Shown here piece after piece: positions 1 through 8,892 of a stretch of 64,000 nucleotides of DNA; position 1 is the first letter of the stretch, and every line of letters starts with the position of its first letter. Where the stretch lies: the NCBI GenBank assembly GCA_035634255.1, contig DASQDI010000043.1:1-64000 (forward strand), in the 5' to 3' direction. The translations under genes and the position numbers were made by a program. Under the pieces are notes generated by a model. The model did no database searches. It was not told where the DNA came from and saw nothing but the letters and a program-made list of their open reading frames with translations. This stretch comes from DATLMR01 sp035634255 (GTDB taxonomy: Bacteria; Acidobacteriota; Blastocatellia; UBA7656).

Positions 1-156
1 GACTGGAACGGGGATGGGACCGACACGATAGGAGTCTACCGCGACGGCACGTTCCACCTGAGGAACTCCAACACGAACGGCTTTGCCGAGATAGTCTTCA
101 GCCTGGGAGTGGACGGTGACATGCCGATTGCGGGTGACTGGAACGGCTTGCCCTGA
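1..156 (+). CDS. 3' end of a secreted five-blade repeat protein (partial)
   Basis: The window opens inside a reading frame that ends with TGA at 154-156. The 51 visible residues are the end of one blade and one complete last blade of the repeat found in the genes at 646, 3027, 7780, 12874 and 22062: a GDWNGDG-type turn, IGVYR, a LRNSN strand, and a closing GDWNG before the stop. Like every other copy it ends within a few residues of the final GDW. What lies upstream of the repeats is outside the window, so its enzymatic or binding role cannot be told. An intrinsic terminator follows at 200-229. Confidence 0.8.
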   Translation, partial: DWNGDGTDTIGVYRDGTFHLRNSNTNGFAEIVFSLGVDGDMPIAGDWNGLP

Positions 157-199
157 GTTCGGTCTTCAGCCTGTTTCAAGCATCATTACAAGCATCGAA

Positions 200-229
200 A
201 AGTGGCGGGGCGCGGCTCCGCCACTTTTT
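200..229 (+). terminator. Intrinsic terminator
   Basis: A perfect 9-bp stem (AAGTGGCGG at 200-208, CCGCCACTT at 218-226) with a 9-nt loop runs into a T run. It lies 44 bases after the stop of the partial repeat protein. Confidence 0.8.
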
Positions 230-645
230 CCATTTTCGGCGGGGCGGGCCCGCGCCCCGCTTGCTCCGCGCGGGGGCGTGGCTTAAGATAACAGGCACGT
301 GGGAGCTTGAGAGACGGGAAAATCTATGGACCCTTGCTCCATGCGTTAATACCTATCATTATAGGAACGAGTTAGGGGATAAGGGATTGACATCGATCCA
401 GTGAACAGGGACCCACCTCTACTGTTCATCCGGCTGGTAGCCGAAGCACAAGAAGCGCGGGACTGCATGCGACACCCGCGAGACCGTTAAAGAATCTCCA
501 GCTTTTCATACGAGCGGACCGGACGATGGGCCCGGCCCGCACGACCTGAGCCGCGCCAGTGGACGGGGCTGCTCTACCGCTCGACCGCTATGCGTCCCCC
601 TCGGCGGGCGGGTGCGAGGAAATAAACCAGGAGGAGAGATTTTCT
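230..645. other. Intergenic region upstream of the sugar dehydrogenase gene
   Basis: No convincing gene. The first third is G+C-rich, the middle is AT-richer. Two short inverted repeats are visible: CCTAT at 352-356 with ATAGG at 361-365, and TGAACAG at 402-408 with CTGTTCA at 422-428. They could be operators or hairpins of a leader. A TTGACA at 387-392 has no fitting -10 box. The ribosome binding site of the next gene is the AGGAGGAG near 629-636. Confidence 0.5.
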
Positions 646-2523
646 ATGAACAGGCGGAATGCCGGATTACTATTTTGCCTGGCGCTGCTCTGCGCCATCT
701 GTCCCGCTCTTTTCGGTGCCAGCGCGAGCCAGAAGCAATCTCGCGAGCTATCGTCTGTCGAAGTAACGCCTAATCTCGTCCCCATCCAGCTCACGCCGGT
801 CGTCGAGGGGCTCTCCAGCCCGGTCTACGTGACGAACGCGCGCGACGGCAGCAACCGGCTCTTCATCGTCGAGCAGGGCGGCATAATCAAGGTTCTGCAA
901 CCGGGGTCCTCGGCCCCGACCGTCTTCCTCAACATCACCTCGCGCGTGCTCTCGGGAGGGGAGCGCGGGCTGCTCGGCCTCGCCTTCCACCCGGACTACG
1001 AGACTAACCGCCGCTTCTTCGTGAACTACACCCGGCAGACCGACGGCGCGACCGTCATAGCCGAATACCGCACGAGCGCGGGCAACCCCAACGTCGCGGA
1101 CATGGCGGAGAGAGTCTTTCTCGTCATCCCCCAGCCTTTCGCCAACCACAACGGGGGCATGATCGAATTCGGACCGGACGGCTTCCTCTACATCGGCATG
1201 GGGGACGGGGGCAGCGCGAACGATCCGGGCAACCGCGCGCAGAACATAGAAGACCTCCTGGGCAAGATGCTGAGAATAGACGTGGACACTCCCAACGGGT
1301 CGGTGCCCTACTCCTCCCCGATGGACAACCCCTTCTTCGGGCCGGCGGCCGGGCGCGACGAGATTTACGCTTACGGTTTCAGGAACCCGTTCCGCTGGTC
1401 CTTCGACCGGCAGACCGGCACGCTCTGGATGGGCGATGTAGGCCAGGGCCAGCGCGAGGAGATCAACAACGTGACGCTCGGTGGCAACTACGGGTGGAGG
1501 ATATTTGAAGGCACCATCTGCACGGGCCTCGGGCCGACGCCCTGCGCCTCGTGCGGCTGCATCGGCCCGGTCGGGGAGTACAGCCACTCCGGGGGCCGGT
1601 GCTCGATAACGGGCGGGTACGTCTATCGCGGCGCGAGGCAGACGCTCCCCCTCGGCACGTACCTCTTCGCCGATTTCTGCACGGGCGAAATCTTCAGGCT
1701 CAATGGCTCGACGCCCGTCCTGCTCATCGACACGAACCTGAGCGTCGCGTCGTTCGGTGAGGACGAGGCGGGAGAGCTTTACGTCGTGAACCTCGGCGGC
1801 TCGGTCCTGCGCATAATAAACCCGAACAACAGCGTCGACACGGTGGGGGTGTTCCGCCCGACCGACGGCACGGTGTTCCTGAGGAATCAGAACACGTCGG
1901 GCGTCGCGGACGTGGTCATCACGTATGGCGTAGCCCAGGACATCCCATTCGCGGGCGACTTTAATGGCGATGGCATCGACAGCATCGGCATCTATCGCAA
2001 CGGCAATTTCTTCTTGAGGAATGCGAACACGAGCGGCAACGCCGACCTGACGTTCGCCTTCGGCTCGGCCGGCGACCTGCCCGTGGTCGGGGACTGGAAC
2101 GGCGACGGGGTCGACACCGTCGGGGTATTCCGCAACGGCACCTTCTTCCTCAGAAACACGAACTCGTCAGGGCCGCCCGACCTCGTCTTCACCTTCGGGG
2201 GGGCGGGCGACCTGCCGCTCGCCGGAGACTGGGACGGAGACGGCAACGACACGGTCGGCGTGTACCGATCTTCGAACTCGGTCTTCTTCCTGAGAAACAG
2301 CAATAACTCGGGCGTCGCCAACATCACCATCACCTTCGGCGTGTCCTCGGACAAGCCCGTAATCGGCGACTGGAACGGAGACGGCGTCGACACAATCGGC
2401 GTTTACAGAAACGGCACGTTCTTCCTCAGAAACTCCAACACCAGCGGCAACGCGGACATCACGTTCTCTCTGGGGGTGGAGAGAGACGTCCCCATAGCGG
2501 GCGATTGGAACGCTCGACCATGA
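646..2523 (+). CDS. Secreted PQQ-type sugar dehydrogenase-like (GSDH/YliI) protein with five-blade C-terminal module
   Basis: 625 residues. I start at ATG 646, not the in-frame 559, because AGGAGGAG sits at the right distance and a signal peptide (MNRRNAGLLFCLALL, cut near GASAS) begins there. Residues about 45-390 match the soluble glucose/sorbosone dehydrogenase family, a six-bladed propeller using PQQ: a GLLGLAFHPDY motif, HNGGMIEFGPDGFLYIGMGD, a following run with GNRAQNIEDLLGKMLRIDVD, and GYVYRG near the end. Such enzymes oxidise aldoses in the periplasm; substrate cannot be told here. Residues about 398-625 are five blades of the shared repeat. The gene is monocistronic, with a strong hairpin at 2547-2590. 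The pairing of an oxidase propeller with a second, five-blade propeller is the notable point. Confidence 0.85.
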   Translation: MNRRNAGLLFCLALLCAICPALFGASASQKQSRELSSVEVTPNLVPIQLTPVVEGLSSPVYVTNARDGSNRLFIVEQGGIIKVLQPGSSAPTVFLNITSRVLSGGERGLLGLAFHPDYETNRRFFVNYTRQTDGATVIAEYRTSAGNPNVADMAERVFLVIPQPFANHNGGMIEFGPDGFLYIGMGDGGSANDPGNRAQNIEDLLGKMLRIDVDTPNGSVPYSSPMDNPFFGPAAGRDEIYAYGFRNPFRWSFDRQTGTLWMGDVGQGQREEINNVTLGGNYGWRIFEGTICTGLGPTPCASCGCIGPVGEYSHSGGRCSITGGYVYRGARQTLPLGTYLFADFCTGEIFRLNGSTPVLLIDTNLSVASFGEDEAGELYVVNLGGSVLRIINPNNSVDTVGVFRPTDGTVFLRNQNTSGVADVVITYGVAQDIPFAGDFNGDGIDSIGIYRNGNFFLRNANTSGNADLTFAFGSAGDLPVVGDWNGDGVDTVGVFRNGTFFLRNTNSSGPPDLVFTFGGAGDLPLAGDWDGDGNDTVGVYRSSNSVFFLRNSNNSGVANITITFGVSSDKPVIGDWNGDGVDTIGVYRNGTFFLRNSNTSGNADITFSLGVERDVPIAGDWNARP

Positions 2524-2546
2524 GCCGAAGCGCGCCCTAAATGACG

Positions 2547-2590
2547 AGGGCCGGGCGGCATTTTACCCACCGCCCGGCCCTATCGTTTCG
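2547..2590 (+). terminator. Terminator-like hairpin
   Basis: A perfect 12-bp stem (AGGGCCGGGCGG at 2547-2558, CCGCCCGGCCCT at 2570-2581) with an 11-nt loop, followed by a modest T-rich stretch. It lies just after the stop at 2523. Confidence 0.7.
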
Positions 2591-3026
2591 TTGCCTGCTC
2601 TGAATCATCTTTCCCCTCAATTTGTTCTCCCGCTTGCTCTTACCCGGCCTTTTCCGCTTGACCCTCGATTTCAACGACTATATTATACCGCCGTCCGTGA
2701 AGGACATTCTCAGCATCTTCGAGAAGTCTACGTTGCCATATTTAGCTTAAGTATTATTAAGTACCCGCTGGCTCTCTCTTGTTCGAAGCAGCAATTCAGT
2801 CTGGGGTCGAGCCCTTTCGAAACCTCGGGTTTCGATCCCGGTGAATATTAAGTTGTGACGGCTCTTTCACTATCCGGCTCGGACGGACTTTAACCAGATC
2901 TGCCTGCGCTTGCTCTATTAAAAAAGCTTAACGCTCAGGGAACTAATTGCGGAGGCGGGCACCCGCTCTCGACGCTCGCGGGCCAGCCTTTAGAGAGATA
3001 CTGAATTTGGTTTAGCACGGAGATCA
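2591..3026. other. Long AT-richer intergenic region with an inverted repeat
   Basis: No gene supported: the one open frame here (2591-2851) has no family resemblance, ribosome site or codon bias. The region is clearly AT-richer than the genes. At 2817-2835 TCGAAACC and GGTTTCGA form an 8-bp stem around TCG, and a GGGGTCGA at about 2801-2808 could pair with the TCGATCCC near 2832-2839, so a structured leader RNA is possible. No known riboswitch consensus was recognised. It separates two repeat-protein genes and probably carries the promoter of the gene at 3027. Confidence 0.4.
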
Positions 3027-6000
3027 ATGATGAAATTTAAAAGATTCATGGTTGTATCAGTGCTGGCGATAGCGGTTGCTGCGCTGGCTCTTCCTCTGGT
3101 GGGAAGACGGGTACACGCTTCATTTTCGACATCAAGTTTGACATCAAGCCCCGCGCCGCTGCGACTTCTCGCGAGGCCCGGCGTCCCGGTCGCGGCCCTA
3201 CCCCCGGCGCAGTCTTCCGGGGGGAGCATCGACCCGAAGACCGTCACTTCGCTGGCCCTCAACCGCCTGCCTGAGGGGGTTGACGTTCAGGCCGTAATCA
3301 GAGAGGCCCTCAGGAATCACGGCAAGGGGCCGAGGGAGGGGCTCAACTCCGGGCAGCCGAGAATACTTGAGACTGACAGCGCGCTGTCGGCGGCCTTCCT
3401 GACCAACATCGGCGGGCGCAACACGCAGTTCTCGGAAGTGGCTCTGGTTGCCGACTGGGACGGCCGCGAAGACTGCACCGCCGACCGCGAAGCCAAGGTC
3501 GATGACTTCTCTTTCGCCGAGCCCGAGATCGACTTCACCCTGACGCGGACGGCCATCTCGGAGCACACGGTCGCCAACGGCTTCACCGAGAACGTCTATT
3601 ATTACGGAGACTCAGTCGGGAACCTGTGGGTGGGCACGGACACAGACAGCGACGGGCTGATTAACACGCTGATCCAGGTCTCCATCCCAACGCTCGTGGG
3701 CACGGGCGTATCGGGCGTCACCCTGCTCAACCCCCAGCCCGGCGACTGCACCGACGACCAGATCACCGTCACCGGCATCGCCGTCAACCCCGTGGCCGAC
3801 CTGGGAGACTTCGGCGCTTGCGGGGTGGTCGGGGAGGTCGTCTACGTCTCGACCCTCGACACGGAAGGTTGCGCGAGCGACGGCAACAACCAGCCGCTCC
3901 GCACGAGGATATTCGCCTTCGGATTTCAGGACTCGCCCGGCGGGCTGACTCCGGTGGGCGCGATACAGATCGTCCGCAGCCAACTGTCGAACATCGCGGG
4001 CGTGGCCGTCGATGATGACGGCAGCCTCTATTTCCAGCTCATGGACCTGATCCAGCGTTCGGCCGGCGCGATCTTCAAGCTCACCGAAGTGCCCCGCACT
4101 ATTTGCGCGACGCCCGGCCGCATCAACCGGGTGATATCGAACGGTGCCACCACCATCGACACGTTGACTCTGGCCACCGGCACTTTAGCCACGCCGAATA
4201 TCAACATCACGAATTATTCCGGGAGTTCTTCCCTGTTCGGCAACATCGCTTCGATCACGGCGGGGCCGAACAACACGCTCTACGCGGCCGTGTCCGCCGC
4301 CGCGCCCGCGGGTGTCCCGCCCGGCGGCACGCAGGGTCTATTCTCCGCGCCGGCCCAGTTCCCCAACGGGACTCCGTCGATGATAATCAGCTTCGCCGAC
4401 TGCATGGGCCTGCTCGACCTCTGCACGAGGCCGGACTCGACCCTGCCCGGAGCCATCCCCGTGGCGGACGGCATAGCGGACCCGTCGCTCGGCAGCGGCG
4501 CGGTCATCCCCGGCGTGAACAACTACCGCCTATTCGTGCTGGGCACCGGCCCCGACATCAGGGTCCCGGCCATCGTGCCCGGCACGCCCGCTTCCCTGCT
4601 CAAGCTCACGTTCCAGATCGACTTTACGATCTATTCCGGCATCGCCGTGACGGAGGACGGGGGGGTCTACTTCATCTCGGGAGGCACGCCGGGAGGCGAA
4701 GGCAACAACCCCTCTCCCGGTTTCGGCGAGGTGCTCTGCTTCGAGGACAGTTGCAGCAAAGACCGCCGCGCCGATTTTGTAGACTTTCGCGGGGACTCCG
4801 TGCCGATCCCGCCCGCCAACGGGGGCAACGTCGGCGACGGGGACTCCGACCGGTTCGACCACATCTTCTACCAAGCGCCCCTCGACGCCTCGTCGTTCAC
4901 GCCCACTGGCCTCTCGGGGTTCGCGCGCGGGTTCCTGCGCTACACGAACCGCCTCGCCCCGAATCCAATAGGTCCCGGCGTCGCGCTCGGCAATACAATC
5001 GGAGTTCAGGACGATGACGACACTTCAGGGCCGATCATCTTCGAGAACCTCGACCCCGGACATCAGGTGGCGGGGGGAGACGATCAGACCCCGGACTCAA
5101 GGGGCGATGACCTCGACGGGTTAGGCATGCCCCCGCTCGCAACGCCGCTCGCAGGGGGGTTCGAGTTCGTCTTCGGAGGCCCGGTCGCATCGTGCGTGTG
5201 GAATGGGTTCTTCCTCAACTCGAACGGCAACATAACGTTCGGCGTCGGAGACACGAACAACATTCCATCCATAGCCAGCTTCAGGACCGGCCCGCCGAGG
5301 ATCGCTCCCGCGTGGGCGGACCTGAACACGGAGGCCCGCGCCACGGATCTGGGGACCTTCCCCGTGCAGGCTCTCGGCTTCGCGGGAGTGAATGCGTTCA
5401 AGGTGCGTTGGATCAACGTGCCCGAGTTCGGCTCCGAGGACTGCACCGGCATGGAACTGGCCGGCGCGTCCAACACATTCTCCGTCACCCTTCGCGATGA
5501 CGGGACCGGCCCCGATGAGAACGCGCCGGTGCCGAACCTCGAAGGGCCGACCGATCTGAGGTTCACGACCGAGGAGACGACCGGCATGGTCGTGGGCTGC
5601 CCGCCGAAGAGAGAGGGCAGCGGCAACATGACCTTCGAGTACGGCCGGATGATTCTGCTCGGCACGGCCGACAGCCCCGTGCTGGTCGGCTACTCGATAG
5701 GGAATGGCAACGCCTCGAACCCGCCGGGCCTCTGCGAGCTCGATCTCGGCACGGCCGCGTCCGAAGCCGACGGCGCTCCGTTCGGACTGATTCAGGGCCA
5801 GACGGCGAGCATAGCGCCCTGCCTGCTCGGCGAAGGCACGGAGCCCCAGATGTTCGAGCTATTCAACGAGGGCATCGAGGCGGGGATCAGGGGCGACGGC
5901 ACAATTCAGACCGCGGTCCCCGACTTCGACCTCAGGGGCGAAGGCAATGACGCGCAGGCTTGCACTCCGGCCTCGCAGGGGGATGTCAACCGGGGAGTGG

Positions 6001-7559
6001 TATCGCTCTTCGGGATCGGGTGCAGCCCGCCGGCCGGCCCGGTATGTCAGGCCATCATCCCCGGCCCGTTCGCGACGACCCCGACGGCGGCGGGTCTGGT
6101 CAACGCCCTATGCCAGGTGAACCTGACCATGATCGGCTGCGGCTTCTTCCCGAACGAGATGACGATCATATGCCAGGGCGGCACCGGCGGGCCGGAGCGG
6201 CCCGGCAAGGCCGTCACCACGGCCATGACTCTCACGTGCGACACGAACGGGGACGGCGTGCCGGAGGCGACTATGCCGCTCGTCAACGTCACCCCCCTGA
6301 ACGAGAACGCGGTCACGGGAACGCTGCCGACCCTCGCGGGTATCGGTCTCCCCGGCACGGCTTTCCCGCTCGCGTGCTGCGGGGGGCAGGGCACCCTGAC
6401 CGCCACGACGACCTTCTCGGCGGGCGATAACAACGCCTTCGGGCCGTTCACCACGACGACCCAGTGCATGATAGACCTCGGGCTCCGCGCGCCGGTGGTG
6501 ATCTCCGTCACCCCGTCGAGCGGGGACTGCGGCATACTGCAAAACCTGATCATCACCGGGGCCTGCTTCGTATCGACGGCGGGGCCGATCACGTCGGTCT
6601 TCGCGGTCGAGATTCTCCCGGACGGGACCCTGAACCCCGCCAACACGTTCCAGGCGGAAAGCTTCGTGGTCCTCAACAACAACGTGATCGACGCACACTT
6701 CAGGTTCGGCGCGATCAACGCGGGCAAGCGGTTCCTGATCTTCGTGACCGGCCCCGGCGGCACGAGCCGTAACCTGACCGTGCTGCCTCCGGGCGCGCCT
6801 GCCGGCTGCGTGCTCGGGAACGAGCAGGGCATACAGGTCAGCTTCACCTGCGGGCAGACCGTCGCCAACCCCGACACCATCGGGGTCTTCAGAGACCCGC
6901 TCACGAAGTTCTACCTGAGGAACAGCAACACCGAGGGGTTCGCCGACATCATCGCCACCTTCGGCTCAATCGGCGACCAGCCTCTCGCGGGTGATTACAA
7001 CGGGGACGGCGTGGACACCATCGGCACCTTCCGCCAGGGCGTCTTCTTCCTGCGCAACTCCAACGCGACCGGCTTTGCCGACGTGGTCGTCGGGTTCGGC
7101 GCGCCGGGAGACCTCGCCGTAATCGGAGACTGGGACGGCGACGGCGTCGACACCGTAGGGGTCTACCGCGGCGGCAACTTCTTCCTCAGGAACTCAAACA
7201 CGACCGGCGTCGCGGACCTGACCTTCACGCTCGGCATCCCCGGCGACATCCCAATCGCGGGCGACTGGAACGGAGACGGCATCGACACGGTCGGAGTCTT
7301 CCGCCCCTCGACCGGGGCCGTATTCCTGAAGAACACGAACTCGACGGGGTTCGCGGACATCCTGTTGACCTTCGGCCTGCCCGGGGACCAGCCGGTCGCG
7401 GGCGACTGGAACGGAGACGGCGTGGACACCATCGGCGTCTACCGAAACGGGGTCTTCTTCCTGAGGAATTCGAACACGGACGGCTTCGCCGATATAGTAT
7501 TCGCTTTCGGCAATCCGGGAGACCAGCCGATAGCGGGCGATTGGGACGGCCTCTTCTGA
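3027..7559 (+). CDS. Very large secreted protein of unknown function with IPT-like region and five-blade C-terminal module
   Basis: 1510 residues. A clear signal peptide (MMKFKRFMVVSVLAIAV through about residue 31) targets it out of the cell; a second ATG at 3030 is an equally possible start, with GGAG a few bases upstream. I do not recognise residues 40-700, which are rich in Gly, Asp, Thr and paired Cys and repeatedly read like annotated-value strings (for example DTDSDGL). Around 710-860 there is a stretch resembling NIDO-like domains of extracellular proteins (FLNSNGNITFG followed by WADLNT). Residues about 1140-1260 resemble an IPT/TIG immunoglobulin-like fold (PVVISVTPSSGDCG). Residues 1283-1510 are five blades of the shared repeat, ending GDWDGLF. 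Role is probably at the cell surface, as an adhesin or scaffold; this is inference. A 14-bp terminator follows. Confidence 0.7.
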   Translation: MMKFKRFMVVSVLAIAVAALALPLVGRRVHASFSTSSLTSSPAPLRLLARPGVPVAALPPAQSSGGSIDPKTVTSLALNRLPEGVDVQAVIREALRNHGKGPREGLNSGQPRILETDSALSAAFLTNIGGRNTQFSEVALVADWDGREDCTADREAKVDDFSFAEPEIDFTLTRTAISEHTVANGFTENVYYYGDSVGNLWVGTDTDSDGLINTLIQVSIPTLVGTGVSGVTLLNPQPGDCTDDQITVTGIAVNPVADLGDFGACGVVGEVVYVSTLDTEGCASDGNNQPLRTRIFAFGFQDSPGGLTPVGAIQIVRSQLSNIAGVAVDDDGSLYFQLMDLIQRSAGAIFKLTEVPRTICATPGRINRVISNGATTIDTLTLATGTLATPNINITNYSGSSSLFGNIASITAGPNNTLYAAVSAAAPAGVPPGGTQGLFSAPAQFPNGTPSMIISFADCMGLLDLCTRPDSTLPGAIPVADGIADPSLGSGAVIPGVNNYRLFVLGTGPDIRVPAIVPGTPASLLKLTFQIDFTIYSGIAVTEDGGVYFISGGTPGGEGNNPSPGFGEVLCFEDSCSKDRRADFVDFRGDSVPIPPANGGNVGDGDSDRFDHIFYQAPLDASSFTPTGLSGFARGFLRYTNRLAPNPIGPGVALGNTIGVQDDDDTSGPIIFENLDPGHQVAGGDDQTPDSRGDDLDGLGMPPLATPLAGGFEFVFGGPVASCVWNGFFLNSNGNITFGVGDTNNIPSIASFRTGPPRIAPAWADLNTEARATDLGTFPVQALGFAGVNAFKVRWINVPEFGSEDCTGMELAGASNTFSVTLRDDGTGPDENAPVPNLEGPTDLRFTTEETTGMVVGCPPKREGSGNMTFEYGRMILLGTADSPVLVGYSIGNGNASNPPGLCELDLGTAASEADGAPFGLIQGQTASIAPCLLGEGTEPQMFELFNEGIEAGIRGDGTIQTAVPDFDLRGEGNDAQACTPASQGDVNRGVVSLFGIGCSPPAGPVCQAIIPGPFATTPTAAGLVNALCQVNLTMIGCGFFPNEMTIICQGGTGGPERPGKAVTTAMTLTCDTNGDGVPEATMPLVNVTPLNENAVTGTLPTLAGIGLPGTAFPLACCGGQGTLTATTTFSAGDNNAFGPFTTTTQCMIDLGLRAPVVISVTPSSGDCGILQNLIITGACFVSTAGPITSVFAVEILPDGTLNPANTFQAESFVVLNNNVIDAHFRFGAINAGKRFLIFVTGPGGTSRNLTVLPPGAPAGCVLGNEQGIQVSFTCGQTVANPDTIGVFRDPLTKFYLRNSNTEGFADIIATFGSIGDQPLAGDYNGDGVDTIGTFRQGVFFLRNSNATGFADVVVGFGAPGDLAVIGDWDGDGVDTVGVYRGGNFFLRNSNTTGVADLTFTLGIPGDIPIAGDWNGDGIDTVGVFRPSTGAVFLKNTNSTGFADILLTFGLPGDQPVAGDWNGDGVDTIGVYRNGVFFLRNSNTDGFADIVFAFGNPGDQPIAGDWDGLF

Positions 7560-7593
7560 CGCATCGCCCCTGAAGATTGAAGGGCCGTGTTTG

Positions 7594-7648
7594 AAATCCC
7601 CGAGAGCCTATGCGATAAGCTCGCTCTCGGGGATTTATCTTTTTTTTC
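7594..7648 (+). terminator. Strong intrinsic terminator
   Basis: A perfect 14-bp stem (AAATCCCCGAGAGC at 7594-7607, GCTCTCGGGGATTT at 7623-7636) followed by a run of eight or more T. It ends the transcript of the 1510-residue protein. Confidence 0.9.
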
Positions 7649-7779
7649 ATCACGACGCCCCGGATAAATTTATGCTTGTCCTCGGGGGAGGCACGGCGTA
7701 AGATGCGGAAGTATTTATGGCCCCCATGAAATACGCCAAGAATAAATGACAAGGGAATATACCCAAGGAGGCTTTTATC

Positions 7780-8718
7780 ATGAGCAAGTGGAAAGTGGGA
7801 GTACTCTTTTGCCTGGCCCTCGCCTGCGCCTTAAGCCCGACGTTTCGGGCCGGGGCAGACACGGGCGGCGAATCGTTCGCCTCGTCGAGCAGGATGAGCG
7901 GCCCCGGAGTTGACGGCGGCGATAAAGACGCGAGTAGAAGCCCCGCCGGCATCGACGGAGTCGTTCAACCCGACGCTTCCAACAACGAAGACACGGTCGG
8001 AGTTTACCGCCCCGAAACATCGCAGTTCTTCCTGAGGAACTCGAACACGAGCGGGTTCGCTGACATCTCGTTCACCTTCGGCATCCCCGGCGACCTGCCG
8101 GTAGTCGGGGACTGGGATGGCGACGGCGTAGACACGGTCGGGGTGTTTCGCGACGGGGTGTTCTTCCTCAGGAACTCCAACTCCGCCGGCTTCGCCGATC
8201 TGGTCGTGCCTTTCGGACAGGAGGGCGACCTGCCCGTGGTCGGGGACTGGGACGCCGACGGCATCGACAGCATCGGCGTCTACCGCGGGGACACATTCAT
8301 GCTTCGCAAGTCGAATACGCCCGGCGAGCCTCAGATCATCATCGTGCTCGGCGTGTCCGGAGACGTACCCATAGCCGGGGACTGGAACAACGACAGGCTG
8401 GACACCGTGGGCATTTACCGCCCCTCGGACGGGCTCGTCGTCCTCAAGGACGGGGACGCTGGCGGTGGCTTTCAGGACGTTATCTTCACCTACGGCGCGC
8501 CGGGCGATAAGCCTCTCGGCGGCGACTGGAACGCGGACGGGGCCAACACAATCGGCGTCTACCGCGACGACATATTCCTGCTCCGCAACTTCAACGGCAA
8601 CGGCTTTGCGGAGATAGTATTCCAGTTCGGCATACTCGGCGATCTCCCCCTGTCGGGCGACTGGGACGGGCTCCCCGCGCCGGCTCCCGCGGCCCTCCCA
8701 AACGGGTCGCCTCAGTAG
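7780..8718 (+). CDS. Secreted stand-alone five-blade repeat protein
   Basis: 312 residues: a signal peptide (MSKWKVGVLFCLALACALS, cut near AGAD), a 45-residue low-complexity linker, then only the five-blade module (residues about 71-300) and a short Pro/Ala tail. AAGGAGG sits 7-8 bases before ATG 7780. Blades 3 and 4 are degenerate (GDWNNDRLD instead of GDWNGDGVD, and a VVLKDGDAG variant), so any metal-binding turn is probably lost there. The leader closely resembles that of the sugar dehydrogenase at 646, which suggests the two genes share ancestry at the 5' end too. With no other domain, this protein shows that the module can work alone, perhaps as a carbohydrate- or surface-binding propeller. 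Confidence 0.8.
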   Translation: MSKWKVGVLFCLALACALSPTFRAGADTGGESFASSSRMSGPGVDGGDKDASRSPAGIDGVVQPDASNNEDTVGVYRPETSQFFLRNSNTSGFADISFTFGIPGDLPVVGDWDGDGVDTVGVFRDGVFFLRNSNSAGFADLVVPFGQEGDLPVVGDWDADGIDSIGVYRGDTFMLRKSNTPGEPQIIIVLGVSGDVPIAGDWNNDRLDTVGIYRPSDGLVVLKDGDAGGGFQDVIFTYGAPGDKPLGGDWNADGANTIGVYRDDIFLLRNFNGNGFAEIVFQFGILGDLPLSGDWDGLPAPAPAALPNGSPQ

Positions 8719-8747
8719 ATTGATTCAGTAGATCGGACATGAAGTCG

Positions 8748-8782
8748 GTGAGGGCGGGGTGCCCCGCGGGCCCCGCCCTCAC
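8748..8782. terminator. Hairpin after the repeat protein
   Basis: GTGAGGGCGGGG (8748-8759) pairs perfectly with CCCCGCCCTCAC (8771-8782) around an 11-nt loop. No T run follows, so termination strength is uncertain. Confidence 0.5.
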
Positions 8783-8892
8783 GAACAGACTCACTCGAAA
8801 CTCGCTTTTGACTTGCCTTCTCTGCCCGCGAATAATAACCTTTCCTACTATTTTTCCGCGTCAAATAAATGGAAAGAGAAGAGCCTGCAAAA

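Noticed and set aside
387..392. TTGACA as promoter of the gene at 646
   Set aside because: No -10 box at 16-18 bases downstream.
748..1587. Long open frame (279 codons) on the minus strand inside the sugar dehydrogenase gene
   Set aside because: It is antisense to a clear gene, Arg/Val/Glu-rich as expected of reversed GC-rich codons, with no family motif.
2818..2842. tRNA-like T-arm (GGTTTCGATCCCGG)
   Set aside because: No acceptor, D or anticodon stem could be paired around it.
2591..2851. Small plus-strand open frame in the intergenic region
   Set aside because: No ribosome site, no similarity, overlaps the terminator tail and the inverted repeat.
2900..3026. Cyclic di-GMP riboswitch upstream of the 1510-residue protein
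   Set aside because: Some GC-rich pairing exists, but the conserved core of the known classes is not present.
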